Shown here one piece after another: positions 16,839 to 26,129 of a DNA stretch of 64,000 nucleotides. The stretch covers positions 186,001 through 250,000 of the forward strand of contig NZ_LXTQ01000001.1 in the NCBI RefSeq assembly GCF_001645185.1. The letters run 5' to 3'. Under the pieces are notes generated by a model. That model searched no databases. It was not told where the DNA came from and worked only from the letters and a program-made list of their open reading frames with translations. This stretch comes from Methylobacillus sp. MM3. GTDB lineage: Bacteria > Pseudomonadota > Gammaproteobacteria > Burkholderiales > Methylophilaceae. A program made the position numbers and the translations under genes. The number at the start of each line of letters is the position of its first letter. Position 1 is the stretch's first letter.

Positions 16839-18233
16839 ATGAGTTCAAGTGCTGCAAGCGCTGCCGGAGAGCAGCGCATATCGATGTTGAAAGTGTTGAA
16901 TCCGTTCCACGTCTGGGCATTGGGCGTGGGTATCGTGCTGGTCGGCGAGTTCATGGGCTGGAATTTTTCCGTCGCAAAGGGCGGGGCCTACGGTGCGTTG
17001 ATTGCCTGCTGGGTCATCGGGTTGCTGTATACCTGTGTTGCGATGATCGATTCCGAAGTGACATCTACCGTCGCCGCTGCCGGAGGTCAGTACACGCAGG
17101 CCAAGCATATCATCGGGCCGTTGATGGCATTCAATGTCGGCTTGTATCTGGTCATGGCTTACACCATGCTGGAAGCGGCGGATGCCTTGATCGTGGGCGA
17201 CCTGATGAAGTCCGGTGCGGAGGCGTTGGGATATGCCGGATTGAACACGCAGCCGTTCGTGGTGCTGACCATCGCCTTCCTGGCGTGGCTGAACTACCGT
17301 GGCGTGTTCATGACGCTGACGCTTAACTTCGTCATCACGCTGGTCGCCTTCGCGGCGATTCTGGTGTTGTTCATCGGCGTCGATCCTCTGAACCCGGGTA
17401 CCGTGCTGAAGCACAAGGAACTGCTGACCGATCTGCCTTACGGCTGGATAGGCGTGGTGGCTTCGCTGCAGTTCGGCATGTGGTATTACCTGGGCATCGA
17501 AGGCACCTGCCAGGCGGCGGAAGAAACACGTTCTGCCGCACGTTCGATCCCGCTCGGCACCATGGGCGGCATGATGACGCTGCTGGTCGCAGCCACGCTG
17601 ACCTGGTACATCTGTACCGGCCTGATGCCGTGGCAATACCTGGGGCAGGCGTATACGCCGCTTTATGACGCGGCATCACTGCTCGGCAACCCGGTATTGC
17701 AGGTGCTGCTGTTCGTGGGCACGCTGTTTGCCGCTGTCGCTTCCGCCAACGGCTGCATCAACGACGCATCGCGCGCATGGTTCTCGCTCGGCCGCGACCG
17801 CTTCATGCCGGGCTGGTTCGGCGCCATCCACCCGCGTTACCGCACGCCATACCGCGCGATCATCTTCCTGATTCCGATTGCCGTTTCGTTTGCGTTTACC
17901 GGGCTGCTGGATCAGGTGATCACGTTCTCCATCCTGTCGGGCCTGCTGGGTTACACCTTCATGTCCATCAACATGGTGAAGTTCCGCAAGAAGTGGCCTC
18001 TCGACAGCATCAAGCGCGGGTACGTCCACCCGTTCCACCCGATTCCGGCGATTGTGCTGTTCGTTCTTTGCTCGGCCGTGTATTTCGCCACTTTCCTCGG
18101 ATATGGCGCATCGCTGCTGGCGATCATGGCGTTCTATATTGCAGCCTCGGTCTGGTTCACGTTCCGCCGCTATCAGTTCGTCAAGCGCGCAGACCAGTTC
18201 ACGATGCCGTGGCCGCGTCCCAAGGGCTACTAA
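16839..18233 (+). CDS. APC-superfamily permease, ethanolamine/ethylamine permease-like
   Basis: A 464-residue integral membrane protein with about 12 hydrophobic segments. LNPFHVWALGVGIVLVGEFMGWNF and the GGQYTQAKHIIGPLMAFNVGL region resemble the ethanolamine permease (EAT) group of the APC superfamily. ASRAWFSLGRDRFMPGWFGAIHPRYRTPYRAI is the conserved cytoplasmic loop of APC carriers. The ATG at 16839 is favoured over the one 12 bp upstream because GGAGA then lies 7 bp in front. Its position after the NMG operon suggests uptake of methylamine or a related small amine, but the substrate cannot be read from sequence. Confidence 0.82.
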   Translation: MSSSAASAAGEQRISMLKVLNPFHVWALGVGIVLVGEFMGWNFSVAKGGAYGALIACWVIGLLYTCVAMIDSEVTSTVAAAGGQYTQAKHIIGPLMAFNVGLYLVMAYTMLEAADALIVGDLMKSGAEALGYAGLNTQPFVVLTIAFLAWLNYRGVFMTLTLNFVITLVAFAAILVLFIGVDPLNPGTVLKHKELLTDLPYGWIGVVASLQFGMWYYLGIEGTCQAAEETRSAARSIPLGTMGGMMTLLVAATLTWYICTGLMPWQYLGQAYTPLYDAASLLGNPVLQVLLFVGTLFAAVASANGCINDASRAWFSLGRDRFMPGWFGAIHPRYRTPYRAIIFLIPIAVSFAFTGLLDQVITFSILSGLLGYTFMSINMVKFRKKWPLDSIKRGYVHPFHPIPAIVLFVLCSAVYFATFLGYGASLLAIMAFYIAASVWFTFRRYQFVKRADQFTMPWPRPKGY

Positions 18234-18254
18234 ATAAAAAAGGGAGAACACACC

Positions 18255-18686
18255 ATGAATAGCAAGCTTCTCTGTGCGACAGATGGATCGCACAGCGCCG
18301 AAAAGGCGACGGACTATGCCATCGAACTGGCCCGCAAGACCGGGGCGTACCTGACTTTCCTGACGGTCAATCACGTGACCAGCGCGGATATCTCCCGGAG
18401 CGTTTTCTGGGATTCCGACATGCTGAACGCGGCGGATGCCCAGTTGCAGGCCGAACTGAAATCCGCCACCGTCAAGGCAAGGGCCGCAGGGCTCAGCAAT
18501 GTCTCCTGCGCCACGGTGGAAGGGCACAACATCGCCGCCGCGATCATCGCTTTCGCCGAAAGCAACGGGTATGACCATGTCATTACCGGTTCGGTCGGAC
18601 GCACCGGTGTCGCGCGGATGCTGCTGGGTTCGATTGCGCAGGATGTAATCGTCAAGGCGCACTGTCCGGTCACGGTCGTGCGCTGA
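18255..18686 (+). CDS. Universal stress protein (UspA family)
   Basis: A 143-residue single-domain UspA-family protein. LLCATDGSHSAEKATDYAIELA is the N-terminal beta-alpha unit, and DHVITGSVGRTGVARMLLGSIAQDVIVKAHCPVTVVR carries the GxxG...GS ATP-binding loop, so it is probably of the ATP-binding class. It sits 21 bp after the permease with its own Shine-Dalgarno sequence (AGGGAG), and probably modulates the transporter or responds to energy state, as do other UspA proteins encoded with carriers. The role is inferred. Confidence 0.88.
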   Translation: MNSKLLCATDGSHSAEKATDYAIELARKTGAYLTFLTVNHVTSADISRSVFWDSDMLNAADAQLQAELKSATVKARAAGLSNVSCATVEGHNIAAAIIAFAESNGYDHVITGSVGRTGVARMLLGSIAQDVIVKAHCPVTVVR

Positions 18687-18750
18687 AGTTGAAATGAAGC
18701 AGGAGAGGCGGGCCGCAAGGCTCGCTTCTCTTCAAACTGGTGATCAAAAA

Positions 18751-19413
18751 ATGCCATTTGCACCTTACGCTCTCGCTGCATTATTCGCCGCCATCCTGTA
18801 CTGGATGTATCGCTCGCATCATCTCAAGACCATGGCTGGACGTTCACGGCTGTTCGACGAATGCCTGCCCTTGCTGCAAAACCCGGCGCTGACGCATAGC
18901 GAAGCGGGGTACGCGCAGCTCGAAGGCACCTATGAAGGCTATCGTATCCGGCTGGCGCTGGAAGAAGACCATCTCACGATGCGCAAGATTCCTTCGCTGT
19001 GGCTGCACCTGATCGTGGAAAGCACCGGCGTTTCGACGGAAGGTACGCTGGGCATGCTGGTCAGGCCGCAAAACACCGAATTTTATAGCCCGCTCTGGAA
19101 CTGGGCTGGCACGGTAGTGCCGCTTGCCGGCTGGCCGGAGTACGCGCTCTACCGTACGCAAGACACGCCGCCGGATCTGCAGCTGATCGATGCCCATGTG
19201 CAGAAGATATTCAGCGATGAAAAAGCGAAAGAACTGCTGCTGATGCCACGCGCAGTGCGCCTCACTTATCAGGCCAAGCAGGCCGATCGCGGCGAATACC
19301 TGCTTCTGCGGGCCACCGATTTCAATCACGAACCCCTGTCCTCCGCGACCGTGCTCGACTTGCTGCAGCGCAGCATCGGCATACGCCGGGATCTGGAAGG
19401 AGCCATCGCATGA
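18751..19413 (+). CDS. Membrane-anchored hypothetical protein
   Basis: No family was recognised. The product has one N-terminal hydrophobic segment (PYALAALFAAILYWMY) followed by about 200 soluble residues without obvious catalytic motifs; GYAQLEGTYEGYRIRLALEEDHL and a WNWAGTVVPLAGWPEYALYR stretch are notable. An in-frame ATG at 18694 would add 19 polar residues, and neither start has a strong Shine-Dalgarno sequence, so the N-terminus is uncertain. The stop overlaps the next start by 4 bp, so it is translationally coupled to the following two genes. Confidence 0.65.
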   Translation: MPFAPYALAALFAAILYWMYRSHHLKTMAGRSRLFDECLPLLQNPALTHSEAGYAQLEGTYEGYRIRLALEEDHLTMRKIPSLWLHLIVESTGVSTEGTLGMLVRPQNTEFYSPLWNWAGTVVPLAGWPEYALYRTQDTPPDLQLIDAHVQKIFSDEKAKELLLMPRAVRLTYQAKQADRGEYLLLRATDFNHEPLSSATVLDLLQRSIGIRRDLEGAIA

Positions 19414-19703
19414 TGACAACGACTATCAACAAACCCCAACGCGCCCCCATGCACCCGCTCGTGGTGCTGCTCATCGCGCTCGTGCTGCCCGGCGTGGGGC
19501 AGGTGATCAACCATGCGCCGACGCGCGGGCTGATGATGCTGTTTTTCATGCTGATGCTGGGCGTCATCACCTACAACATGGCCGGCCCGGAAATTTCCAT
19601 TGTCGGCAAGTTCGCCGGCGGAATTTTCGTCTACGCCGTTTCGGTCATGGACGCTTACTACTGGGCGCGTTATCGCGCTGAACGCTATCGGTTTTCCGCA
19701 TGA
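19410..19703 (+). CDS. Small membrane protein, TM2-like
   Basis: A 97-residue protein with three hydrophobic stretches (about residues 16-32, 40-56 and 66-80). The phrase LPGVGQVINHAPTRGLMMLFF resembles the turn of TM2 or DUF-type small membrane proteins, where a Gly-x-Gly-Gln motif sits between two helices. It overlaps the genes on both sides by ATGA, so the three are coupled. Function unknown. Confidence 0.65.
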   Translation: MMTTTINKPQRAPMHPLVVLLIALVLPGVGQVINHAPTRGLMMLFFMLMLGVITYNMAGPEISIVGKFAGGIFVYAVSVMDAYYWARYRAERYRFSA

Positions 19704-20410
19704 AGGAAGTCGCGATCTTCCAGTTCTCGCCGACGGAAGGGCCGGGGCATCTGGCTGATTTCCTGGATCGCAAGGGCATCGCCCGGCGGCTGATCCGCAT
19801 GGATGACGGTGGTGTCGTGCCGGCCAGCAGTACCGATCTTGCCGGGATCGTCATGATGGGCGGCCCCATGAGCGTCAACGACCCGCTACCGTGGATTCCG
19901 CCCTTGCTCGCGCTGATCCGGCACGCAGTGGATAACGACGTGCCGCTGCTGGGGCACTGTCTCGGCGGCCAGTTTATCGCCAAGGCCCTGGGCGGAGAGG
20001 TCACAAACAACAAGTGCAGGGAAATGGGCTGGCACGCGGTCGACGTGGTGGGTGGCGCGAGTGCCGTGCCGTGGTTCGGCGACGTGCAAGACTTCACGAC
20101 CTTTCAATGGCATTACCAGACCTTCAGCATTCCGCCCGGCGCGGTTCGGGTGCTGCGCAACGAGTATTGCGAGAACCAGGCGTTCGCATTGGGGCCGCAC
20201 ATTGGTTTCCAGTGCCATATCGAAATGACCGCGGAAATGGTGAAAACCTGGTGTGCCAGCAGCGCGGAAGAAATCGCTGCTGCCGGCGGCACGCCTTCGG
20301 TGCAATCCGTTGCGGAGGTCCTGAACGATCTGGACGCGCGCGTGGGCCGCCTGAACCGGCTGGCTGACAACGTCTACACGCACTGGGTCAATGGATTAAA
20401 AAAGGATTAA
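19700..20410 (+). CDS. Class I glutamine amidotransferase-like protein
   Basis: A 236-residue GATase-1 domain protein of the GMP-synthase-like free-standing group. The nucleophile elbow [17 protein letters not shown] is near residues 75-91, and the catalytic His-x-Glu is FQCHIEMT near 173. [13 protein letters not shown] forms the oxyanion strand. Free-standing members cleave gamma-glutamyl amide bonds in varied compounds. Coming soon after a pathway that passes through gamma-glutamylmethylamide, it could act on a gamma-glutamylated amine, but this is a guess. It is coupled to the upstream gene by a 4-bp overlap. Confidence 0.8.
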   Translation: MKEVAIFQFSPTEGPGHLADFLDRKGIARRLIRMDDGGVVPASSTDLAGIVMMGGPMSVNDPLPWIPPLLALIRHAVDNDVPLLGHCLGGQFIAKALGGEVTNNKCREMGWHAVDVVGGASAVPWFGDVQDFTTFQWHYQTFSIPPGAVRVLRNEYCENQAFALGPHIGFQCHIEMTAEMVKTWCASSAEEIAAAGGTPSVQSVAEVLNDLDARVGRLNRLADNVYTHWVNGLKKD

Positions 20411-20417
20411 AAAAATA

Positions 20418-22427
20418 ATGCAGTTCCATATCAAAACATTTCGCATGAAAATCCTGCTCGCAGCCGCGGCGATCACCCTCGTCGGCTATGCCAGCCTGGT
20501 GGCCTTCACGACCAGCTCGCGTGCGACCGAGGCGCGGGAGAACGGGACCAGGATCGCGCAGCAGATTGCGAAGGAAGAAGCACAGAAAATCTCCAAGCGG
20601 CTTTCGTTGGCGATGTCGGTAGGCCAGGACACCGGCTATGCCATCCTCGGGCTCAAGCAGGGCGGGCTTGAAAATCGGGCGCAGATCAATCAGATGCTGG
20701 CCGGGACATTGCGCGAACACGGTGAAATACTGGGCCTTTACACGGGTTGGGAGGCCAATGCCTTCGACGGCAAGGACGCGGATTACGCCAACCGCACGGA
20801 TCTCGGCGCGGATGCTTCCGGGCGCTTCACCCCCTATTGGCATTACGACGGCGACAAAGTGGTGATCGAACCGCTGGTCGATTATGACAAGGAGGGGGCG
20901 GGCGACTACTACCTGCTGCCGAAGAAAACCGGCAAGCCGGTATTGATCGACCCCTATGTCTACACCGTGTCCGGGGTGCCGACGCTGATGACGTCATTGG
21001 TCACGCCCATGATCGCAAACGGCAAATTCGTCGGGATCAGCGGCGTCGATATTGGCCTGAAAAATTTTCAGACCGAACTCGCCAAGATACGGCCGTTCGA
21101 TGTCGGGTTTCTCAAGTTGTATTCCAGCTCCGGAACCTACATCGCATTGCCGGACAGCACCAGGATAGGCAAGGCGGCCACGTCTGCCGAACTGCCGGCG
21201 ACGGCGCGCAAGGCGTTGGTGGCTGGTAATTCATTTCAGTATGTCGAGAATGGCATCGGCCATTTTCTTGAGCCGGTTTGGGTCGGCGGTGTGGACGTGC
21301 CGTGGATGCTGGAGGTGACGGTGCCGATTGCGACCTTGCTGCAGGGTTCGGTTATCGCGCGCAACCAGTCCCTGATGATCGGCTTCGTCAGCCTGGCACT
21401 GATGTTCGGCGTGATGTTTTTGCTGTTGAATGTGCTGACCAGGCCGATCCGTCACATGCGCGATGCGATGTGCAATCTGGCCGGCGGCAGCGGCGACCTG
21501 AGCAGCCAGCTCACGGTCGACAGCGCAGACGAGATCGGCGAAACGGCCCGGGCATTCAACGAGTTCATCGGCAAGCTGCGCCGCATGTTCTTGGACGTTC
21601 GCCAGGAAATCGAGCAACTGAGCAACGGAATCAACCAGTTGGCCGGCGTGACCCGCGGCCTGGCGGAGGATACCCGCCGGAATACCGACATTTCCAGCGA
21701 AAATGCGGCCACGCTCGAACAGCTGACGACGAGCATCGCGCATGTGGCGGACAGTGCCAGGAGCGCCGACGGCATGAGCCGTGAAGCCGGCGAACGTTCT
21801 ACCGCCAGCGTGGCCACCGTGCTGCACGCGACCGACATGGTGGCCAAGGTGTCTGTCGACATGGAGGCATTGAGCACCACGATGCGAGGCCTGGCGCACC
21901 GTTCGGTCGAAATTCAGAGCATCGTGGGCGTGATCAAGGAAATTTCCGATCAGACCAATCTACTCGCGCTCAATGCGGCGATCGAAGCGGCGCGGGCGGG
22001 CGAGGTGGGCCGGGGGTTTGCCGTGGTTGCGGATGAAGTGCGCAAGCTGGCGGAACGAACCGCCAAGGCGACGGTACAGATCGGCGAAATGATCGAAGGC
22101 GTGCATCAGGATACCGAGCGCGCGGTGAGCAATATGCAGGCGGCCGGCGATGCCGTGAGCAGCAGCGTACAGCAGTCGGGCGAGGCGGCGGTCGAGATCC
22201 GCAAGATGCAGGAAATGCTGCAGAACGTGGTGGTCATGATGGCCGAGATCGCGAGTGCGACCACCGAACAGTCGGTCGCGGCGTCGCAGATGGCGCAATC
22301 CGTGGAAAGCGTCGATCACATGGCGCAGGCGACCAACCAGTCGATGCACGATGCCTCGCTGACGATCCAGCAGCTGGACCAGCGAGCCGCCCATTTACTG
22401 GCGATCGTGGGGCAGTTCAAGCTGTGA
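20418..22427 (+). CDS. Methyl-accepting chemotaxis protein with dCache sensor
   Basis: A 669-residue transmembrane chemoreceptor. TM1 is about residues 10-32; the periplasmic part (about 35-300) is a dCache domain, with [21 protein letters not shown] and [18 protein letters not shown] matching its membrane-distal module. TM2 follows (about 315-337), then HAMP with [20 protein letters not shown]. The signalling tip [43 protein letters not shown] is near 505-550. Double-Cache receptors bind amino acids and amines; within this cluster it may sense a methylated amine (inference). A terminator follows at 22474. Confidence 0.93.
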   Translation: MQFHIKTFRMKILLAAAAITLVGYASLVAFTTSSRATEARENGTRIAQQIAKEEAQKISKRLSLAMSVGQDTGYAILGLKQGGLENRAQINQMLAGTLREHGEILGLYTGWEANAFDGKDADYANRTDLGADASGRFTPYWHYDGDKVVIEPLVDYDKEGAGDYYLLPKKTGKPVLIDPYVYTVSGVPTLMTSLVTPMIANGKFVGISGVDIGLKNFQTELAKIRPFDVGFLKLYSSSGTYIALPDSTRIGKAATSAELPATARKALVAGNSFQYVENGIGHFLEPVWVGGVDVPWMLEVTVPIATLLQGSVIARNQSLMIGFVSLALMFGVMFLLLNVLTRPIRHMRDAMCNLAGGSGDLSSQLTVDSADEIGETARAFNEFIGKLRRMFLDVRQEIEQLSNGINQLAGVTRGLAEDTRRNTDISSENAATLEQLTTSIAHVADSARSADGMSREAGERSTASVATVLHATDMVAKVSVDMEALSTTMRGLAHRSVEIQSIVGVIKEISDQTNLLALNAAIEAARAGEVGRGFAVVADEVRKLAERTAKATVQIGEMIEGVHQDTERAVSNMQAAGDAVSSSVQQSGEAAVEIRKMQEMLQNVVVMMAEIASATTEQSVAASQMAQSVESVDHMAQATNQSMHDASLTIQQLDQRAAHLLAIVGQFKL

Positions 22428-22473
22428 GCGCGCTGCTGCGCGGATCGGAAGCACGGGCAGCAGAATGAAAATG

Positions 22474-22505
22474 GGCTCCGGCGGCGGCGTGGCCGGAGTC
22501 TTCTA
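22474..22505 (+). terminator. Probable Rho-independent terminator after the chemoreceptor gene
   Basis: GGCTCCGGC (22474-22482) pairs with GCCGGAGTC (22492-22500), followed by TTCT. The T-run is weak. It abuts the regulatory palindrome of the next transcript. Confidence 0.55.
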
Positions 22506-22562
22506 ATCATTTGGGAGTAATCCCTAATTGGAATTGAGCGGCGTTACCCTGCGTTCGATAAT
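22504..22562 (+). promoter_or_regulatory. NarL-type box promoter 1 (leader RNA B / folE2-ribBA)
   Basis: Half-palindrome TAATCAT-TT-GGGAGTA (22504-22519; the right half fits, the left is degenerate), then 14 nt, TTGAGC (-35, 22534-22539), 17 nt and GATAAT (-10, 22557-22562). The layout is identical to the boxes before dmd, tmd and dmmD. Confidence 0.6.
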
Positions 22563-22579
22563 GGCACCAAGTTTGATGA

Positions 22580-22718
22580 TTGCTGCATGTAGTCATCTGG
22601 CTTATCTCCTCTCTCCCCCGAATGGCGGGATTTGGAAGGGGGTCGGGTCGAATTCTAGAAAGCCGGGCGCTATTGAATGTTGACAACTCTCGGCCTGCAC
22701 GACCCCCTTCATTTTTTT
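22580..22718 (+). ncRNA. Structured leader RNA, copy B (upstream of folE2-ribBA)
   Basis: The 356-bp gap before folE2 holds, after promoter 1, a structured segment related to copy A. TATCTCCT (22603-22610) and a CCCCC run precede a short hairpin CCCG-AATGG-CGGG (22617-22629), then ATTTGGAAGGGGG. GAAGGGGGTCG (22635-22645) pairs perfectly with CGACCCCCTTC (22700-22710), followed by TTTTTTT, so the outer helix is an intrinsic terminator; GCCGGG/CTCGGC forms an inner stem. The same GGGGG could pair instead with the upstream CCCCC, a terminator/antiterminator layout. No promoter is apparent in the 65 bp between the T-run and the folE2 start, so this looks like a cis-acting attenuator; a free small RNA is the alternative. 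Confidence 0.6.
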
Positions 22719-22783
22719 GTGTGGAGAGTAGGCGAACGGTATGTCATGGGCAATGACCACAGTTTTACTGAAAGGCGAACTTT

Positions 22784-23593
22784 ATGAATCTTCCCATCGA
22801 TTTCCCCGTGACAGCGGTAGAAGACGTCCAGAACACGCCTGACTTGCGCAGGCTGGCCATCGATCAGGTCGGCATCAAGGGCATCCGCCACCCCATCCGC
22901 ATCCCCGATCAGACGGGCGCCGAACAACACACCATCGCGACCATCAACATGTACGTATATCTGCCCGAGCATTTCAAGGGCACGCACATGTCGCGCTTCA
23001 TCGAGATACTGAACCTGAACGAGCGCGCGCTCTCGATCGGAAACTTCCGGACAATACTGGAAGAAATGGCGGAGCGGCTTGAGACCAACTCCGGCCATAT
23101 CGAGATGCAATTCCCGTTTTTCGTGAACAAGTCGGCGCCGGTGTCTGGCGTGCAGAGCCTGATGGATTACGAAGTCAGCCTCATCGGCGACATCCGTGAC
23201 GGCGAATGCGCCATTACCCTGAAATTGCTCGTGCCGGTGACCAGCCTGTGCCCGTGCTCCAAGAAGATTTCACAGTACGGCGCGCATAACCAGCGCTCGC
23301 ATGTCACGATTACCGCCCGCATCAATGAATCCATCACCCTCGAGGACCTGATCCGCGTGGTGGAGGAAGAGGCCTCGAGCGAGCTCTACGGGCTGCTGAA
23401 GCGCCCGGACGAGAAGTTCGTCACCGAATATGCCTACGACAATCCCAAGTTTGTCGAGGACATGGTGCGCGATGTGGCGGCCAAGCTGAGCGCCGATCCG
23501 CGCATCGACCGCTACTCGGTGGAGTGCGAGAACTTCGAGTCCATCCATAATCATTCCGCCTATGCGGTCATTCATGGCGGAAACCAATCATGA
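22784..23593 (+). CDS. folE2: GTP cyclohydrolase FolE2 (type IB)
   Basis: A 269-residue GTP cyclohydrolase IB, which makes dihydroneopterin triphosphate for tetrahydrofolate (or tetrahydromethanopterin) in the cytoplasm without the strict Zn dependence of FolE. The metal Cys motif [12 protein letters not shown] and the following [10 protein letters not shown] are near residues 148-170; the C-terminal [22 protein letters not shown] is the family ending. AAAGGCGAAC precedes the ATG. The gene overlaps ribBA by 4 bp. Placement behind promoter 1 ties folate supply to methylated-amine use. Confidence 0.93.
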   Translation: MNLPIDFPVTAVEDVQNTPDLRRLAIDQVGIKGIRHPIRIPDQTGAEQHTIATINMYVYLPEHFKGTHMSRFIEILNLNERALSIGNFRTILEEMAERLETNSGHIEMQFPFFVNKSAPVSGVQSLMDYEVSLIGDIRDGECAITLKLLVPVTSLCPCSKKISQYGAHNQRSHVTITARINESITLEDLIRVVEEEASSELYGLLKRPDEKFVTEYAYDNPKFVEDMVRDVAAKLSADPRIDRYSVECENFESIHNHSAYAVIHGGNQS

Positions 23594-24723
23594 ACGACCT
23601 CAATCATGCCTTTCTGGCGCAGGATCAGGAGCACCAGTTCGGGATCAGCCCCATTACCGACATCATCAATGACATCCGCACGGGCCGCATGGTGGTGCTC
23701 GTGGACGAGGAAGACCGCGAGAACGAAGGCGACCTGGTGATCGCCGCCGAATTCGTGACGCACGAGCATATCAACTTCATGGCCATGCACGGGCGCGGCC
23801 TGATCTGCCTGACGCTGACCGAGTCGCGCTGCAAGCAGCTCAATCTCTCGCGCATGGTAGAGCGCAACGGCACGCGCCTTGGCACCAATTTCACCGCTTC
23901 CATCGAGGCCGCGCGGGGGGTCACGACAGGCATTTCCGCCGCCGACCGGGCGGTCACGATACAGGCGGCAGTCAAGGCCGATGCGAAGGCGAGCGACATC
24001 GTGAGTCCGGGACATGTGTTCCCGCTGATCGCACAGAACGACGGCGTGCTTGTTCGTGCCGGGCACACCGAAGCCGGGTGCGACCTGGCGCGCATGGCCG
24101 GGTTGGAGCCTGCCTCCGTCATCTGCGAGATTCTCAATGAAGACGGCAGCATGGCGCGCTTGCCAGACCTGCGCCGGTTCGCGGCCGAGCACGGCCTGAA
24201 GATCGGCACCATCGCCGACTTGATCCGCTATCGCAGCCAGACCGAAACCCTGGTCGAACGTGCTGCCGAGCGCAGCATCCAGACGCCTTACGGCGAATTC
24301 CGCCTGGTGGCCTACCGCGACCGTACCGCCGACGAAACGCATCTGGCTTTGGTCAAGGGCGATCCCGCTATGACGCGCGACACCCTGGTGCGCGTGCACG
24401 AGCCGGTGTCGGTGCTGGATTTGCTGGACTGCGAGAACCGTTCGCACGCGTGGAGCGTGCCGCGCGCGATGGAAGCCATTCAGCAAGCCGAAGCAGGGGT
24501 GATCGTGCTGCTGCGGCGGCCGGAAGACGAAGCCAACCTGATCGAGCGCATCCGCATGCCGGAAGAGCCCTTCCGCAGCCGCCACACCCTGCGCGATTAC
24601 GGCATCGGCGCACAGATACTGCGCGATCTCGGCGTGACCGGAATGCGCCTGTTGGCAGTGCCGAGAAAAATCCCCAGCATGGCGGGATTCGGCCTCGAAA
24701 TACTCGAATTCATCGACTGCTGA
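23590..24723 (+). CDS. ribBA: 3,4-dihydroxy-2-butanone-4-phosphate synthase with degenerate GTP cyclohydrolase II domain
   Basis: A 377-residue RibBA-type protein. The N-terminal RibB domain has [21 protein letters not shown] (acidic active-site loop) and the [14 protein letters not shown] and [13 protein letters not shown] motifs. The C-terminal RibA-like domain (about 205-377) lacks the zinc-binding GDxxxSxRCDCG signature; the matching stretch is [18 protein letters not shown]. So it probably supplies only dihydroxybutanone phosphate for riboflavin, a state common in betaproteobacterial RibBA. It is coupled to folE2 by ATGA. Confidence 0.9.
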   Translation: MNDLNHAFLAQDQEHQFGISPITDIINDIRTGRMVVLVDEEDRENEGDLVIAAEFVTHEHINFMAMHGRGLICLTLTESRCKQLNLSRMVERNGTRLGTNFTASIEAARGVTTGISAADRAVTIQAAVKADAKASDIVSPGHVFPLIAQNDGVLVRAGHTEAGCDLARMAGLEPASVICEILNEDGSMARLPDLRRFAAEHGLKIGTIADLIRYRSQTETLVERAAERSIQTPYGEFRLVAYRDRTADETHLALVKGDPAMTRDTLVRVHEPVSVLDLLDCENRSHAWSVPRAMEAIQQAEAGVIVLLRRPEDEANLIERIRMPEEPFRSRHTLRDYGIGAQILRDLGVTGMRLLAVPRKIPSMAGFGLEILEFIDC

Positions 24724-24758
24724 TACTCAACGCTGCATAACAAGAAGAGTTAACTCAC

Positions 24759-25826
24759 ATGGTTGACTATGCCCTGAATCAGGCGATTGCCCAGCACCAC
24801 GAGCGAAACCAGCGCTGGGGCTTCACGTGGGCCATCTGGACGGCCATTCTCTGGGGCGCCTGGTATGTGCCGGGAACCGCGCTGTGGTACGAGCATCCCT
24901 ATGTCGATATCGCAGCCGACAATCAGTCGCTGCGGCTCGCCGCAACGGCGGTGATGACGTGGGTCCACGCGATCACCGTGCTGCTCTTCCTGCTGCTGTG
25001 GAATGGCGTGCTGGGCAAGGTGCGCGATTACGGGCGCACCATGGTGCGCTTCCGCAAGATTTCCAAGTGGTACGCGCTCGCCTCGCTGTGCGGCGGCCCG
25101 ATGGCGATTTTCGGCTCCTACATGGCGATGGGTTTCGTCGGGCCGGTGTTCGCCGCGATCACCTCGCTGTTCTACCCGGTGGTCGGCGCGGTCATCGCCA
25201 CGCTCTGGTACAAGGAAAAAATCTCGCGCCGTGCCGCTATCGGCATGGCCATCATCATCATGGGCGGGGTCGTCATTTACGGGCCGGGACTGTTCGGCGA
25301 GATGGATATCACCCAAAACAACGCCTGGCTGGGTTATCTCGGCGGCATCCTGTCGGCGATCGGCTGGGGCGCGGAAGGCGCCGTGGCGGCACGGGCGATG
25401 GATGTGACCGACCCGGATGTCGGCATCCAGTGCCGTTTCAGCTTCGAAGTACTGTTCTGGGGCGTGTTGATCCTGCCGGTGCTGGCGCTTTTTACCGACC
25501 TGCCCATCGTGTCGCTGATCGTCAGCACCGTGACCGAAAGCAAGGCGATGCTGTGGATCGTGCTGGCGGCCGCATGTCATGCCTATTGCTACACGGCGTT
25601 CTACAAAAGCTTCAGTCTGATCGGCGTCGGACGCGGCGAAGCCGTCGGTAATCTGTATGCGGTGTTCGCGCTGATCTTCATCGCCGCCTTTACGCTGCAA
25701 CTGCCGCAATGGTATTTCCTGGTAGGGCTGGTGCTCACGGTGCTGGGCAGCCTCGTGATGTTTGCCGAACCTGCGGAGTCGGTGGCCCAGTTGCGTAATA
25801 TCGGTCCTGTGGAGGAGGGGGCATGA
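24759..25826 (+). CDS. DMT/EamA-superfamily transporter
   Basis: A 355-residue carrier with about ten membrane segments arranged as two EamA repeats: GPVFAAITSLFYPVVGAVIATLWYKEKISRRAAIGMAIIIMGG in the first half and GEAVGNLYAVFALIFIAAF in the second. The N-terminal soluble tail (NQAIAQHHERNQRWG) is longer than usual. Substrate unknown; placed after folE2-ribBA, it might move a metabolite tied to flavin or C1 metabolism, but amine or drug export is equally possible. It overlaps the next gene by ATGA. Confidence 0.82.
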   Translation: MVDYALNQAIAQHHERNQRWGFTWAIWTAILWGAWYVPGTALWYEHPYVDIAADNQSLRLAATAVMTWVHAITVLLFLLLWNGVLGKVRDYGRTMVRFRKISKWYALASLCGGPMAIFGSYMAMGFVGPVFAAITSLFYPVVGAVIATLWYKEKISRRAAIGMAIIIMGGVVIYGPGLFGEMDITQNNAWLGYLGGILSAIGWGAEGAVAARAMDVTDPDVGIQCRFSFEVLFWGVLILPVLALFTDLPIVSLIVSTVTESKAMLWIVLAAACHAYCYTAFYKSFSLIGVGRGEAVGNLYAVFALIFIAAFTLQLPQWYFLVGLVLTVLGSLVMFAEPAESVAQLRNIGPVEEGA

Positions 25827-26116
25827 AACTGCATCAGAAGGGTTTTCTGCTGGTGGAAATCAGCAAGGTGAGAAGCATCTGGGACAGCGAACTGATCGCC
25901 AAGGCGCTGAAAGAATATGGGCTGACCGGCAGCTACTGGGTCAACAGCCTGTGCGTGGCGCTGGACGAGCTGGCCGCGGCCGGCCTTATCGTGCGCGTCG
26001 GCAGCAAGCTGGACGACGGCAAGCAACTCGCCCCCGGCCGTTTGCTGTTCAACTGGCGCCTGTCGGAGTTCGGCCGCTCGCGCATGCGCGACACCGGGTT
26101 GCTAAACTACCCATGA
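25823..26116 (+). CDS. Small protein, possible winged-helix, unknown function
   Basis: A 97-residue soluble protein coupled to the transporter gene by a 4-bp overlap. Alternating helices ending in LAAAGLIVRVGSKLDDGKQLAPGRLLFNWRLSEFGRSRMRD look like a winged-helix module (helix, then a beta wing), which would make it a small regulator. The resemblance is by eye and weak. Confidence 0.55.
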   Translation: MKLHQKGFLLVEISKVRSIWDSELIAKALKEYGLTGSYWVNSLCVALDELAAAGLIVRVGSKLDDGKQLAPGRLLFNWRLSEFGRSRMRDTGLLNYP

Positions 26117-26129
26117 AAGGAACAAACGC

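Noticed and set aside
22563-22783. FMN, THF or ZTP riboswitch before folE2-ribBA
   Set aside because: None of the conserved core strings of these classes could be found; GGGTCG alone is not enough for ZTP.
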